Assembly (NCBI GenBank): GCA_022750455.1
Contig: JAKIVR010000009.1
Coordinates: forward strand, 1 to 56,094
Reading direction: 5' to 3'
From: Thermoplasmata archaeon
Lineage (GTDB): Archaea; Thermoplasmatota; Thermoplasmata; Lutacidiplasmatales; UBA184
DNA: 56,094 nt
Part shown: positions 7,234-15,488 of the stretch, one piece after another
How positions within the stretch are numbered: the stretch's first letter is position 1
Layout: the number at the start of each line of letters is the position of its first letter
Position numbers and translations under genes: made by a program
Notes under the pieces: generated by a model
Told to the model about the DNA's origin: nothing
Database searches by the model: none
The model's input: only the letters and a program-made list of their open reading frames with translations

Positions 7234-8265
7234 TCACGCCGAGAGGGCGCCCAGCCCGAGGGTCCGATTGGTGATCGCCATCGAGCTCTCGGCGTCCGGT
7301 GCGAGGCGGCAGACGGCCCGCACGGCGTCGACGTTCTCCGGCACGACGATCGACTCCTGGTGGATCGCCTGGAAGAAGTGCAGGGACGTGCCGTCCCAGT
7401 TCATCCCGGCCTCCCACAGCACGTTCTCCATCACGTCCGGGCGGGGTCCGCCCCGGTCGCGCGCGAACTCCATCACCTGCGGCGTGCCCTCCACCCGCTC
7501 CCACGGCTGGAACATGTGGAACCGGGGGAGCCCTCGGAACGCCTCCCGGACCTCCTCGGTGCTCGCCGGCGCCCGGTCGAGCCGGACGCGGTTGACGTGG
7601 ACGTGCATGAGCGTCGTCGGGACGATGAGCGCCGTGGTGGAGATCGAGAGGTCCGGGAAGATCGTCCGCACGTCGGGTCCGTGGTGCGAGGGGAGATGGA
7701 ACGTCGGCAGGATGCCGTTGATCGGGCCGCGGTCCGATTCCGCAGGGTCAGCCGCGCGCCGGACGATCGTCGCCTCCCAGTCGGTCACGCCCCACTTCTC
7801 GCGCAGCACCGCGGCGGCCCGGGCGAGCCCGGTGGTGTTGCAAGATACGACCCGGAGGGTAGTACGACCGAGGCACGCCCCGTAGTTCGCCATCGCGCTG
7901 AACGACGCCTCGGCGACAGTGGCCTTCTCGCCGCCCTGGAAGATCGCCTTGACGCCGGCGTCCCGGTAGAGGTGGGCGTTCTCCTTCCCGACCTTCTCCG
8001 GGGCACAGTCGATGACGACGTCGCACGCCCGGAGCATCTCCTCCACGCGACCCTTCACGGCGAGCTTGGCGGCCTGGAACTCGGAGATCTCGCTGTCGCC
8101 GGAGATGTACAGGGGATACCCGCGAGCGTTCGCGACGCCGGCATCGAAGCTCGGTCGGGTCTTCGCGACCCCGACGAGCTGCATATCCGGCTGCCGGGCA
8201 ATTGCGTCCGCGACGCGCTTGCCGATCGTCCCGTACCCGTTGACCGCGACCCGCACCGAAGGCAT
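7234..8265 (-). CDS. gap: Type II glyceraldehyde-3-phosphate dehydrogenase (archaeal)
   Basis: 343 residues, the usual size of archaeal type II GAPDH, which oxidises glyceraldehyde 3-phosphate with NAD(P) and phosphate. The N-terminal Rossmann motif is VAVNGYGTIGKRVADAI (5-21). The catalytic cysteine is C142 in VSCNTTGLARA, and archaeal motifs HLPSHHGPDV and TLMHVHVNRV follow. The ATG at 8265 starts exactly at the family N terminus (MPSVRVAVNG); the reading frame continues upstream only by chance. A weak box A-like ATTTGAAGG (8291-8299) lies at a leaderless distance. Confidence 0.95.
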   Translation of the reverse strand: MPSVRVAVNGYGTIGKRVADAIARQPDMQLVGVAKTRPSFDAGVANARGYPLYISGDSEISEFQAAKLAVKGRVEEMLRACDVVIDCAPEKVGKENAHLYRDAGVKAIFQGGEKATVAEASFSAMANYGACLGRTTLRVVSCNTTGLARAAAVLREKWGVTDWEATIVRRAADPAESDRGPINGILPTFHLPSHHGPDVRTIFPDLSISTTALIVPTTLMHVHVNRVRLDRAPASTEEVREAFRGLPRFHMFQPWERVEGTPQVMEFARDRGGPRPDVMENVLWEAGMNWDGTSLHFFQAIHQESIVVPENVDAVRAVCRLAPDAESSMAITNRTLGLGALSA

Positions 8266-8438
8266 GGTTTCCCATCGTCCCAGTTCGGAATCCTTCAAAT
8301 CGTTGGGGGCCGCTCGGACGTCAACTGTGATCGCGTCTTGCGAGGCGCTTAGATTGGGGATGCCACCCTCGCGGCGCGCCGGCATCCGCCATGACTCGTC
8401 CCGGCGGCGGTCCACCGTGGCTCCATCCGGAGTGACCC

Positions 8439-9152
8439 TCAGAATCTTGGCGAAGCCACGTGCAAATCCGTTCTCACAAGGACAGCAATTCGAGACCCGT
8501 ATAGGTCCTGAACTTGAAGTTGGTAGTCGTGCCGGCTCTCCATGAGTTGTTTGACAATCTTCGAACAAGTGGTGATCGCGCTTCCCCTAGCGAAGAGCAC
8601 GAAGAGTGGCGGACGGTTCATGGTCAGGTGGTCTCCGATGGCTCGGCCGAGCGCACCCACCGAATCCTTTTCTTGAACGAATTTGCACAACTGGAACGAT
8701 TTGTCGAGGAACGCTTCAATCAAGCCTGCCGCCCGCTCCTTCGAAGAGACGGTGCCCAACACCGCAGGAACCACACCCGTCAGGACCCTGGATTGGACGA
8801 CTTGGGCGATGTGAACACCCTCTTCGCCATGCTTCTGGTGGATGCCATTCCGAAGCCGATCAATGTCTCTTGCATGGGCGGGATCGCTTTCCCAGTCTCG
8901 GAGTGTGAGCCCCATTTGGGCTAGAATCGACAGCCGCTTGTCCCGGATATACTCGCGGAATAGGAGCCACTCCGCGCTTTGTCGTTGGGCTTTGACTTCT
9001 AAGATGTAATCTCTGCGGCCAATCAATGCCAGCCGGCGATTGATCGGCAGCGCAGCATATTCTTTGACCGTGGGGCCGGCTGCCTCAAAACTACCCCGCG
9101 CCAAACCCGCGGCGAACTCTTCAAGCGGGTCTCTCGAGGGTAGCCCGGACAT
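8439..9152 (-). CDS. Protein of unknown function in a lower-GC pair
   Basis: 237 residues from an ATG at 9152 (an AGGTG sits just upstream; a GTG at 9158 would add two residues). No family is recognised. The middle (about 45-110) is charged and probably helical: DYILEVKAQRQSAEWLLFREY and LRDWESDPAHARDIDRLRNG. The C-terminal half has alternating hydrophobic stretches such as RPPLFVLFARGSAITTCSKI. No signal peptide or TM helix is evident. Base composition is visibly less GC-rich than the flanks. It follows the 95-residue gene by 14 bp, so the two form one operon, and the pair looks laterally acquired. Confidence 0.7.
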   Translation of the reverse strand: MSGLPSRDPLEEFAAGLARGSFEAAGPTVKEYAALPINRRLALIGRRDYILEVKAQRQSAEWLLFREYIRDKRLSILAQMGLTLRDWESDPAHARDIDRLRNGIHQKHGEEGVHIAQVVQSRVLTGVVPAVLGTVSSKERAAGLIEAFLDKSFQLCKFVQEKDSVGALGRAIGDHLTMNRPPLFVLFARGSAITTCSKIVKQLMESRHDYQLQVQDLYGSRIAVLVRTDLHVASPRF

Positions 9153-9166
9153 GGCCACCTACTCGT

Positions 9167-9454
9167 CTAGAAAATATCGCCGTACTCGTCGATATACCAA
9201 GCGATGCTGAGTGGGCTGTCATCGAGCACAACAGGCGGACTGTGCCCTGGAAGGATTACCATGCGGTCGATCGACACCTCAACCCCCGAGTAGGGATCAA
9301 CGTACTTTTGTCCGTCGGAGGTGAGAACCCGTCCATCCTCTACCCCATAGCCGAGTTCCTTGAGCAGGGCCACTCTGAACTCCTTCGGAGCATCGCGGAG
9401 GGAAAGGACTCGGGGTCGGTCTGAAGCCTTGGGCGCAGACTCACTCGCCGACAT
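9167..9454 (-). CDS. Small protein of unknown function, first gene of the lower-GC pair
   Basis: 95 residues, no recognised family. Residues 14-45 (RVLSLRDAPKEFRVALLKELGY) look helical. The rest is a probable beta-rich segment, VLTSDGQKYVDPYSGVEVSIDRMVILPG, ending in the acidic, aromatic YIDEYGDIF. Short first gene plus longer second gene could be an antitoxin-toxin or immunity-type pair, but nothing in the sequence proves it. A good box A lies 27-33 bp before the ATG. Confidence 0.7.
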   Translation of the reverse strand: MSASESAPKASDRPRVLSLRDAPKEFRVALLKELGYGVEDGRVLTSDGQKYVDPYSGVEVSIDRMVILPGHSPPVVLDDSPLSIAWYIDEYGDIF

Positions 9455-9478
9455 ACCAACTCGCCTAGGGGCGTGCGG

Positions 9479-9488
9479 ACTTTATAGC
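9479..9488 (-). promoter_or_regulatory. Box A promoter of the lower-GC gene pair
   Basis: AAGCTATAAAGTCC on the reverse strand, with CTATAAA at 9481-9487, lies about 30 bp before the ATG at 9454. It is a strong TATA-like element at a leaderless distance. Confidence 0.65.
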
Positions 9489-9664
9489 TTCTCTATTAGG
9501 CGTGCAAGCTGGGCGCGCCCTGACGCGTCCATACTTGTCCCAACCAGCCAGAAGTCGTACTCCCGCGAACGCGCGATGGGAACGTTGCATAACCCGAGTG
9601 TCGCTCCCTGTTAGCAACGGTTGGGAATCCACGCAGAGTTACAGCATTGGCCATCGCCACGGAA

Positions 9665-9673
9665 CGTTAAACG
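9665..9673 (+). promoter_or_regulatory. Box A promoter of the acyl-CoA dehydrogenase gene
   Basis: CGTTAAACG, itself symmetrical, is centred 30 bp before the ATG at 9699 and decides that start over an upstream in-frame ATG at 9621. Confidence 0.6.
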
Positions 9674-9698
9674 GGTCCACCGGCTCCCGAACGACAGC

Positions 9699-10892
9699 AT
9701 GGAGTTTCGGCTGAGCGACGACGAGCTCGCGTTCCAGACGGCGGTCCGCAAGTTCGGCGACACGGTGCTGCGCCCGAACGAACGGACGATCGACGCCGAG
9801 GGCCGGATCCCGGCCTCGGTGTTGTCGGAGATGGCCCACTTGGGCCTCCTCGCCCCGATGGTCCCGACCGAGTACGGAGGGATCGGCGCATCGGCGGTGC
9901 TGACGGAGATCGCCGCGGAGGAGATCGGCCGTGGCGACTTTTCGATGGCGACGGCGGTGTTCTACCTTCTCGAGGCCGGCTGGGGTTTCCTCCTCAGCCG
10001 GTACGGGACGGAGGCGGCGAAGCGCGAGATCCTCCCCGCTGTCTGCCGGGGGGAGGCGTTCCTCGGGATCGCCTCGACCGAACCCGGCGGTGGGAGCGAC
10101 CTCGCGAACATGGTCACCCGGTCGCGCCGCGACGGCGAGTCGTACGTGCTCAACGGCGAAAAGGCGTTCCTCTCGGGCGTCGAGGAGGCGAAGGCGCTCG
10201 GCGGCGGCCACCTGACGCTCGCGCGGAACGAAGGCGGGGAGGGGTTCAATTTCATCTACGTGCCGACCCGATCCACCGGGATCTCGACCCAGAAGTTCGT
10301 CAACATGGGTCGGATGGGGATCTCGACCGGGGCGATCACGTACCACGACGTCCGGGTCCCGGTGTCGTACCGGCTCGGCGAGGAAGGGAAGGGCTTTCAC
10401 CTCGCCCTCGAAGGATTCCGCGTCGCCCGGACGTTCGTCTCGGCGGCGTGTGTGGGCGCCGCGGAACGGGCGCTCGAGATCGGCATGAGCTACGTGAAGC
10501 AACGGCAGGTGTTCGGTCAACCGCTCGGCAAGTTCGAGGGGATCCAGTTCGAGCTCGCCGATCTCTACGCCCAGGTCGAGAGCGTCAAGTGGCAGTGCCG
10601 CCGGGCCGCCTGGTTGCTCGACGAGTACACCTTGCAGGGCGACACGAGCCATCGCAGCGAGGTCGACCGGACGGTCGCCGCCGTGAAGCTCGTCGCCCCC
10701 CAGGTCGCGTTCGACACCGTCCGCAAGGTGATGATGTGGCACGGCGCCTCGGGGTACACCAAGGACGTCGGGCTCGAGATCGGGCTGCGCGGGATCATGT
10801 CGTATCTGGTCGGCGCGGAAGGCGGCCTCAACATCATGCGGATCATCCTCGGCCGCGAGCTCCTCGGGCCCGAGTTCGTCCCGTACAAGTGA
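9699..10892 (+). CDS. Acyl-CoA dehydrogenase
   Basis: 397 residues with the three-part acyl-CoA dehydrogenase fold. It oxidises acyl-CoA to trans-2-enoyl-CoA with FAD in fatty-acid or branched-chain amino-acid breakdown. Visible motifs are VPTEYGGIGAS, the FAD/substrate signature LGIASTEPGGGSDLANMVT, VKQRQVFGQPLGKFEGIQFELAD and MMWHGASGYTKDVGLEI. Aligning the C-terminal IMRIILGREL with the usual IQRLIVARE places the Glu of GAEGG at the catalytic base position of the YEGT motif, so activity is expected. The ATG at 9699 fits the box A and the family start MEFRLSDDE. Chain-length specificity is unknown. Confidence 0.93.
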   Translation: MEFRLSDDELAFQTAVRKFGDTVLRPNERTIDAEGRIPASVLSEMAHLGLLAPMVPTEYGGIGASAVLTEIAAEEIGRGDFSMATAVFYLLEAGWGFLLSRYGTEAAKREILPAVCRGEAFLGIASTEPGGGSDLANMVTRSRRDGESYVLNGEKAFLSGVEEAKALGGGHLTLARNEGGEGFNFIYVPTRSTGISTQKFVNMGRMGISTGAITYHDVRVPVSYRLGEEGKGFHLALEGFRVARTFVSAACVGAAERALEIGMSYVKQRQVFGQPLGKFEGIQFELADLYAQVESVKWQCRRAAWLLDEYTLQGDTSHRSEVDRTVAAVKLVAPQVAFDTVRKVMMWHGASGYTKDVGLEIGLRGIMSYLVGAEGGLNIMRIILGRELLGPEFVPYK

Positions 10893-10908
10893 GGGGAGGC
10901 AGCGGCAG

Positions 10909-11892
10909 TTGGCCCCCCCGGCCCGCGGCGGTTCCGTCGACGAGCGTGCGCTCCACGCGTGGCTCGCCCGGCGGGTGAAGGCCCGGACGAACCTCCTGCC
11001 GATCGGGGACGATGCGGCGGCGCTTCCGTTCCCCGCGGGCGGAGTCCTCGTGGCGACGACCGACGCGTTCACGGAGGAGTTCCATTTCTTGGCCGATGCC
11101 CCGGCGCGGGCCGTCGGACGCGGGCTCGCGGGAGCGAACCTGAGCGACCTCGCGGCGAAGGGAGCCCGTCCCGTCGGATTCCTGTTGGACCTGCTGCTCC
11201 CGGACGGAACCTCCTCGCGATGGACCCACCAGCTCGTCGACGGCGTCCTCGACGGGTTGCGGGGCACCGGGGCGGAGCTGCTCGGCGGGGACACGAAGCC
11301 GGCGCGTGCGCGCGCGGTCGTCGGGACCGCCTTCGGGATCGCCGACCGGCGTCGACTGGCGCCTCGAACCGGCGCCCGCCCCGGCGATCTCCTCGTGGTC
11401 ACGGGGGAGGTAGGCCGGGGAGGTCGGGCGTACGCCCGGTCGCACGCCACGGATCCGGCGGTCCGTGCCGCGGGGGCCCGGGAGCTGCTCGACATCCGAC
11501 CGAGGCTCCGGGAGGGGGCGAAGCTCGCCGGCGTCGCCCACGCGATGGTCGACACCTCCGACGGGATCGCCGAGGCCGGTCACCTGCTGGCGGGAGCGAG
11601 TGGGGTCCGCGTCGTGCTCGTGTCCGACCAGCTCCCCCGGGTCCGGAGCCGACCCGGCGGGCCGAAGGTCGATCTCTCCGCCGCGTTCTTTGGGGGGGAT
11701 TACGAGCTCCTCGCGGCGCTCCCTCCCCCGGCGCTCCGCCGGGCGATCGCGGCGGTCGGCCCAGGGCCCGGGGCGCTCACCGTCGTAGGACGGGTGGAGC
11801 GGGGGCGATCGGCGTTCCTTGAAGCCGAAGGAGAGCGTCGGCCACTGCCCCGCTCCGGCTGGCGGCCGTTCGCCCGGAATGAGTCGCCCTGA
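10909..11892 (+). CDS. thiL: Thiamine-monophosphate kinase
   Basis: 327 residues of the PurM/ThiL fold, phosphorylating thiamine phosphate to thiamine diphosphate. Motifs are IGDDAAALPF, TDAFTEEFHF, ANLSDLAAKGARP (metal site), LLGGDTKPA, the central TGEVGRGG, MVDTSDGIAEAGHLL and GGDYELLAALP near the C terminus, the last being ThiL-specific. The TTG at 10909 is chosen because an excellent SD (GAGGGGAGG, 10891-10899) sits nine bases before it; no ATG lies near. The gene begins 16 bp after the acyl-CoA dehydrogenase stop and is probably cotranscribed. Confidence 0.92.
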   Translation: MAPPARGGSVDERALHAWLARRVKARTNLLPIGDDAAALPFPAGGVLVATTDAFTEEFHFLADAPARAVGRGLAGANLSDLAAKGARPVGFLLDLLLPDGTSSRWTHQLVDGVLDGLRGTGAELLGGDTKPARARAVVGTAFGIADRRRLAPRTGARPGDLLVVTGEVGRGGRAYARSHATDPAVRAAGARELLDIRPRLREGAKLAGVAHAMVDTSDGIAEAGHLLAGASGVRVVLVSDQLPRVRSRPGGPKVDLSAAFFGGDYELLAALPPPALRRAIAAVGPGPGALTVVGRVERGRSAFLEAEGERRPLPRSGWRPFARNESP

Positions 11893-11966
11893 CACGCCGG
11901 CCGTCGAAGGCAGGCGAGGCTTGATGTATGGCCGTAATTCTGACCGGCCGCCCGAGAGGGAATCGT

Positions 11967-13229
11967 ATGCCGGCCGATAAGTCAACCATCAATCCGTTCG
12001 AGACGGCGAAGAAACAGGTCGACATCGTCTGCGACCTCATCAACATCAACGGCGGCGTGCGCGAGATGCTGAAGGCCCCGAAGCGCGAACTGACCGTCAA
12101 CTTCCCTGTCCTGATGGACAGCGGGGACCACCGGATCTTCACTGGCTACCGCGTCCAGTATAATATGGCCCGCGGCCCGTGCAAGGGCGGGATCCGATAC
12201 CACCCCGGCGTGACGCTCGATGAGGTTCGGGCGCTCTCAGCCTGGATGACCTGGAAGTGCGCGGTCGTCGGTCTGCCCTACGGCGGCGCCAAGGGCGGCG
12301 TCATCTGCGACCCGAAGCACATGAGCCGGATCGAGCTCGAGCGGTTGACCCGGCGGTTCGCGTTCGAGATCGCCCCGATCATCGGACCCGAGATGGATAT
12401 CCCGGCGCCCGATGTGTACACGGACTCCCAGACGATGGCCTGGATCATGGACACGTACTCGATGATCAAGGGGTACTCGGTGCCCGGTGTCACCACCGGC
12501 AAACCGATCGCCATCGGCGGCAGCGAAGGCCGGGGCGAGGCGACGGGCCGGGGCTGCTCGTACGTCATCCGCGAGGCCGCGCCGTTCGCGAAGGTCAAGG
12601 TCAAGGGCGGCTCCGTCGCCGTCCAAGGGTTCGGCAACGCCGGGAGCGTCGCCGCGAACCTGCTCCACGACGAGCAGGGCGCCAAGATCGTGGCGGTCTC
12701 CGACTCTCAGGGCGGCATCCACAACCCCGCCGGCTTGAACCCCCACGAGGTCGAGGCGCACAAGGCGAAGACCGGCACGGTCGTCGGGTTCCCCGGCGCG
12801 CGGTCGGTCTCCAACGAGGAGCTCCTTGAGCTGAAGGTCGACGTGCTCATCCCCGCGGCGCTCGAGAACGTCATCACCAAGAAGAACGCGGACAAGATCC
12901 AGGCGAAGATCGTCGCCGAGGCCGCCAACGGCCCGACGGTCCCCGAGGCCGACAAGATCCTCTACGACAAGAAGATCGTCGTGCTGCCGGATATCCTCGC
13001 GAACGCCGGCGGCGTGACCGTCAGCTACTTCGAGTGGGCCCAGGACATCCAGGGGTTCTTCTGGACGCTCCAAGAGGTCAACCAGCGCTTGGAGCAGGTG
13101 ATGGTGTCGTCGTACGCCGCGGTGCGCAAGGAGGCCGAGACGCGCCAGGTCCACAACCGGACCGCCGCGTACGTCGTGGCCATCTCGCGCGTCGTCGATG
13201 CGATCCAGCGGCGGGGCATCTACCCGTAG
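11967..13229 (+). CDS. gdhA: Glutamate dehydrogenase (Glu/Leu/Phe/Val dehydrogenase family)
   Basis: 420 residues, the size of hexameric archaeal GDH, interconverting glutamate and 2-oxoglutarate plus ammonium. Substrate-domain motifs are GPCKGGIRYHPGV and LPYGGAKGGVICDPK, with the catalytic lysine at about residue 109. The nucleotide domain has SVAVQGFGNAGSVAANLL (about 215-232), and NAGGVTVSYFEWAQDIQGFFW closes the active site. The ATG at 11967 follows GAGAGGG (11954-11960) at six bases; an upstream in-frame ATG at 11928 lacks such a site. It could be expressed with thiL or from its own weak promoter (GTAATTCTG near 11935). Confidence 0.95.
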   Translation: MPADKSTINPFETAKKQVDIVCDLININGGVREMLKAPKRELTVNFPVLMDSGDHRIFTGYRVQYNMARGPCKGGIRYHPGVTLDEVRALSAWMTWKCAVVGLPYGGAKGGVICDPKHMSRIELERLTRRFAFEIAPIIGPEMDIPAPDVYTDSQTMAWIMDTYSMIKGYSVPGVTTGKPIAIGGSEGRGEATGRGCSYVIREAAPFAKVKVKGGSVAVQGFGNAGSVAANLLHDEQGAKIVAVSDSQGGIHNPAGLNPHEVEAHKAKTGTVVGFPGARSVSNEELLELKVDVLIPAALENVITKKNADKIQAKIVAEAANGPTVPEADKILYDKKIVVLPDILANAGGVTVSYFEWAQDIQGFFWTLQEVNQRLEQVMVSSYAAVRKEAETRQVHNRTAAYVVAISRVVDAIQRRGIYP

Positions 13230-13230
13230 T

Positions 13231-13248
13231 CCGTTCGATCGAACGGAG
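13231..13248. repeat. Perfect 18-bp palindrome between gdhA and the phosphoribosyltransferase gene
   Basis: TCCGTTCGATCGAACGGA starts two bases after the gdhA stop and ends just before the SD of the next gene. It could be an operator, an RNA hairpin that separates or terminates gdhA transcription, or a processing site. The sequence alone does not decide. Confidence 0.8.
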
Positions 13249-13257
13249 GCGGGGGGC

Positions 13258-13884
13258 GTGGCCGAACTCCCCCGCTGCCGCCTCTCGACCTGGTCCGACG
13301 CGGACCGGTGGGCCGACACGATCGCCGCGGCCGTCCGTGCCGCCGACCGTGTCCCGGGCACGATCGTCGGCCTGACCCGGGGCGGCTGGGTCCCGTCCCG
13401 GATGCTGGCCGACCGGCTCGGCGTGAAGCGTCTCGTCTCCGTGCGCGCCCAGCACTGGGGGGTGACGGCGACGTCGGACGGGAAGGCGGAGCTCACCGAG
13501 GGGCTGAGCGGCCCCGTCGACGGGCAGGACGTGCTCGTGGTCGACGACATCACGGACACCGGCGAGAGCCTCGAGCTCGCGATGGCCCACGTGCGGGCGC
13601 GCTCCCCCGGACGTCTGGAGAGCGCCACGTTCCTCCACATCTCGCACTCGAAGTACCGCCCCACGTACTACGGGGAGGAGATCCCCCGCGACGCCTGGGC
13701 GTGGATCGTCTTCCCCTGGAACTACTGGGAGGATCTGCGGACCCTGGCGGCCCAGGCGACCGCGGCCGGCGCCGCCGACCCGGCCGGCGTGGTGACGATG
13801 CTCCGCGATCGATGCGGACTGTCGACCTCTGTCGACGATGTGACGCGGGCCGAAGCCCCGATCGGACCGAGGCGGCGACGCTGA
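13258..13884 (+). CDS. Type I phosphoribosyltransferase (purine PRTase-like)
   Basis: 208 residues. The PRPP-binding loop VLVVDDITDTGESLELA (about residues 92-108) is diagnostic of type I phosphoribosyltransferases. GTIVGLTRGGWVPSRMLADRLG is the PPi loop region, and HSKYRPTYYGEEIPRDAWAWIVFPW is the C-terminal hood seen in xanthine/guanine-type enzymes and related archaeal proteins. It likely salvages a purine base, but the base is not certain. The GTG at 13258 is chosen because GGAGGCGGGGGG precedes it; an ATG at 13198 would overlap gdhA. It meets DUF373 convergently with a 10-bp gap. Confidence 0.85.
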   Translation: MAELPRCRLSTWSDADRWADTIAAAVRAADRVPGTIVGLTRGGWVPSRMLADRLGVKRLVSVRAQHWGVTATSDGKAELTEGLSGPVDGQDVLVVDDITDTGESLELAMAHVRARSPGRLESATFLHISHSKYRPTYYGEEIPRDAWAWIVFPWNYWEDLRTLAAQATAAGAADPAGVVTMLRDRCGLSTSVDDVTRAEAPIGPRRRR

Positions 13885-13894
13885 CGAGCGGGGA

Positions 13895-14995
13895 TCACGC
13901 CGGGAGGCTTCCCGTCTCGCCATCGGGGGGCGACCCGACGGCGGTCTTGTAGTACTGCGAGAGCACCGCGGCGGTCACAACGAGCGCCAAGCCGAGGACG
14001 AACGTTCCGACGATGTACGTCAACGTCGGAGCCGGCGGGAGGTTCTCGAGGTACTGGAACAGCGTGACGATGCCGTAACTGAGGAAGGCGAGGCCGACGA
14101 TGGAGACCGTGGCGATCGGGTACGAGGTCCCGATCCGCCCCGTTCCCAGGTAGCGCCGGATCGCTCGGCCGCTCTCATACACCTCCCCCGCGAGGAACCA
14201 CCAGATCAGACCCGATTGGAGGAAGACGAGGGCCCGGGCGATCGGCTCCGCACTGAGATGGGAAAGGTAGGAGTTGTAGGACTCCAACAACCCGAGGGCG
14301 ACGAGCGCGAGGGCGAAGAGACCGAACCCCCAGCTCGCGACGCTGCCGCCCCGGATGTCGCTCCCCGCGGAGCGGAACGCGTCGATGATCGCCTCGTCGA
14401 TGTCGAACGTCCAGAAGATCAGGTAGATGCCGAGGATGACGAGGAGCGCGACCACGCCCCAGGCGACCACGCCGGCGGCGGCCGCGAGCCCCAGCACGAG
14501 CAGCACCAGCGCGAACGGTAGCACCGTCTTCGCCCGGAACTTCGGGTCCTTCAGCGCCCGAGTGATCGTGTAGTACGCCGATTCGATGCTCGGGCTCTGC
14601 CGAACGTAGACCCGGTGCACGCCATCGATCTTCACCCGGGAGGCGAGGATCGGGAAGAGGAATTCGTCCTCCGCCCCGTCGGAGACGAGGTGCGCGGAGG
14701 TCGCGGGTCGGGCCTGGAGCACGGCGTCGAACTGCTGGGCGACCTTCCGGTCGGAGGAGAGCCCGACCTTCGGGGTCCCCGTGAGCACGACGACCTCCGC
14801 CTCGTCGCCGGCCTCGCGGATCTCATCGAGCAGATGGATCGCCGCGAACATCGCGTTCGTATCGGTGTCCTCGGGGTCGGCGATTCCGAGGCGCGAGGCG
14901 GCGTCGAGGACGGCGGCGCGGCCCACGACGGGACCGGCGACCCCGGCCTTGCGGCCGAGGTCGTCATCGCGGTCGACGCATACGATCAGCCGCAC
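13895..14995 (-). CDS. DUF373 family integral membrane protein
   Basis: 366 residues. Residues 1-130 are a soluble domain beginning RLIVCVDRDDDLGRKAGVAGPVVGR and containing ADPEDTDTNAMFAA and VVVLTGTPKVG, the archaeal DUF373 signature. From about residue 155 there are five to six hydrophobic helices, including LPFALVLLVLGLAAAAGVVAWG and ALVFLQSGLIWWFLAG. The function is not known; the acidic DRDDD cluster resembles a metal or nucleotide site. The start is a GTG at 14995 supported by a box A 25-29 bp upstream. The neighbours offer no pathway link. Confidence 0.88.
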   Translation of the reverse strand: MRLIVCVDRDDDLGRKAGVAGPVVGRAAVLDAASRLGIADPEDTDTNAMFAAIHLLDEIREAGDEAEVVVLTGTPKVGLSSDRKVAQQFDAVLQARPATSAHLVSDGAEDEFLFPILASRVKIDGVHRVYVRQSPSIESAYYTITRALKDPKFRAKTVLPFALVLLVLGLAAAAGVVAWGVVALLVILGIYLIFWTFDIDEAIIDAFRSAGSDIRGGSVASWGFGLFALALVALGLLESYNSYLSHLSAEPIARALVFLQSGLIWWFLAGEVYESGRAIRRYLGTGRIGTSYPIATVSIVGLAFLSYGIVTLFQYLENLPPAPTLTYIVGTFVLGLALVVTAAVLSQYYKTAVGSPPDGETGSLPA

Positions 14996-15017
14996 GGCGA
15001 TTCGTAGCGCGGAGCCG

Positions 15018-15026
15018 GGTTAAACC
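15018..15026 (-). promoter_or_regulatory. Box A promoter of DUF373, overlapping the upstream stop codon
   Basis: GGTTTAACC on the reverse strand is centred about 27 bp before the GTG at 14995. The TTTAA includes the TAA stop (15020-15022) of the protease gene, so the promoter is built into the end of that gene. Confidence 0.6.
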
Positions 15027-15487
15027 TCTTCGTCTCGAGACGTGGGGTGCGCGCCCGGCGCGACCTCCAGGGTAAACTCGTTGCGGCGGCCGTCGTACGA
15101 AAACTGGCCGTACGCCAGCAGGTCGCGACCGATCAGGGCGCGGACGCGGGGCACCCGCAACGGGGCTTCGAGCACCTTCAGCTCGACCGAGGTCGTTCGG
15201 TCGAGCCAGAAGCGGGCGAAGTACTCCATCACCGACAGGTCGACGGAGGACGGCGTGTCGATCTCGACCGCCCCCACCGGGGTCAGCTGGAGCTCCACGG
15301 CGAGATCATGCTGCAGGATGCTTCGACCGGAGCCGGAATCGATGAGCGCCAGGACCGGGACGGGGGCGGGGGGTTTGCGGCCCGCGCGGGCGTACGCCGC
15401 GATCGCCGCGGCGGACGGGCCGACCCCGACCGCGATGATCGGTCCCCGCTGACGCAGCGCCGCGTGCTGCCGCGAGAGCCGGACCAT
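15020..15487 (-). CDS. Retropepsin-like (clan AA) aspartic protease
   Basis: 155 residues. The active-site motif VLALIDSGSGRSIL (about 45-58) has the D-S-G form of single-domain retropepsins, and the later VPRVRALIGRDLLAYGQF matches the hydrophobic flap-partner motif (A-L-I-G-R-D-L-L). Such proteins act as homodimers; the substrate is unknown. No signal peptide is seen, so it is probably cytoplasmic. It follows the 76-residue gene by one base, with GAGGAGC before the ATG, so the two are cotranscribed and probably work together. Confidence 0.85.
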   Translation of the reverse strand: MVRLSRQHAALRQRGPIIAVGVGPSAAAIAAYARAGRKPPAPVPVLALIDSGSGRSILQHDLAVELQLTPVGAVEIDTPSSVDLSVMEYFARFWLDRTTSVELKVLEAPLRVPRVRALIGRDLLAYGQFSYDGRRNEFTLEVAPGAHPTSRDEEV

Positions 15488-15488
15488 G

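Noticed and set aside
6631-8352. Long plus-strand open frame opposite rpo7 and gap
   Set aside because: Low-complexity acidic/Arg translation without motifs, antisense to two certain genes.
10001-10900. Loss of the catalytic glutamate in the acyl-CoA dehydrogenase
   Set aside because: A first reading put valine at the YEGT position, but aligning the following I-x-R-x-I-x-x-R-E block places the Glu of GAEGG there.
9639-11555. Long reverse-strand open frame opposite acyl-CoA dehydrogenase and thiL
   Set aside because: Both opposite genes have clear family motifs; this frame has no recognisable domain and only reflects third-position GC.
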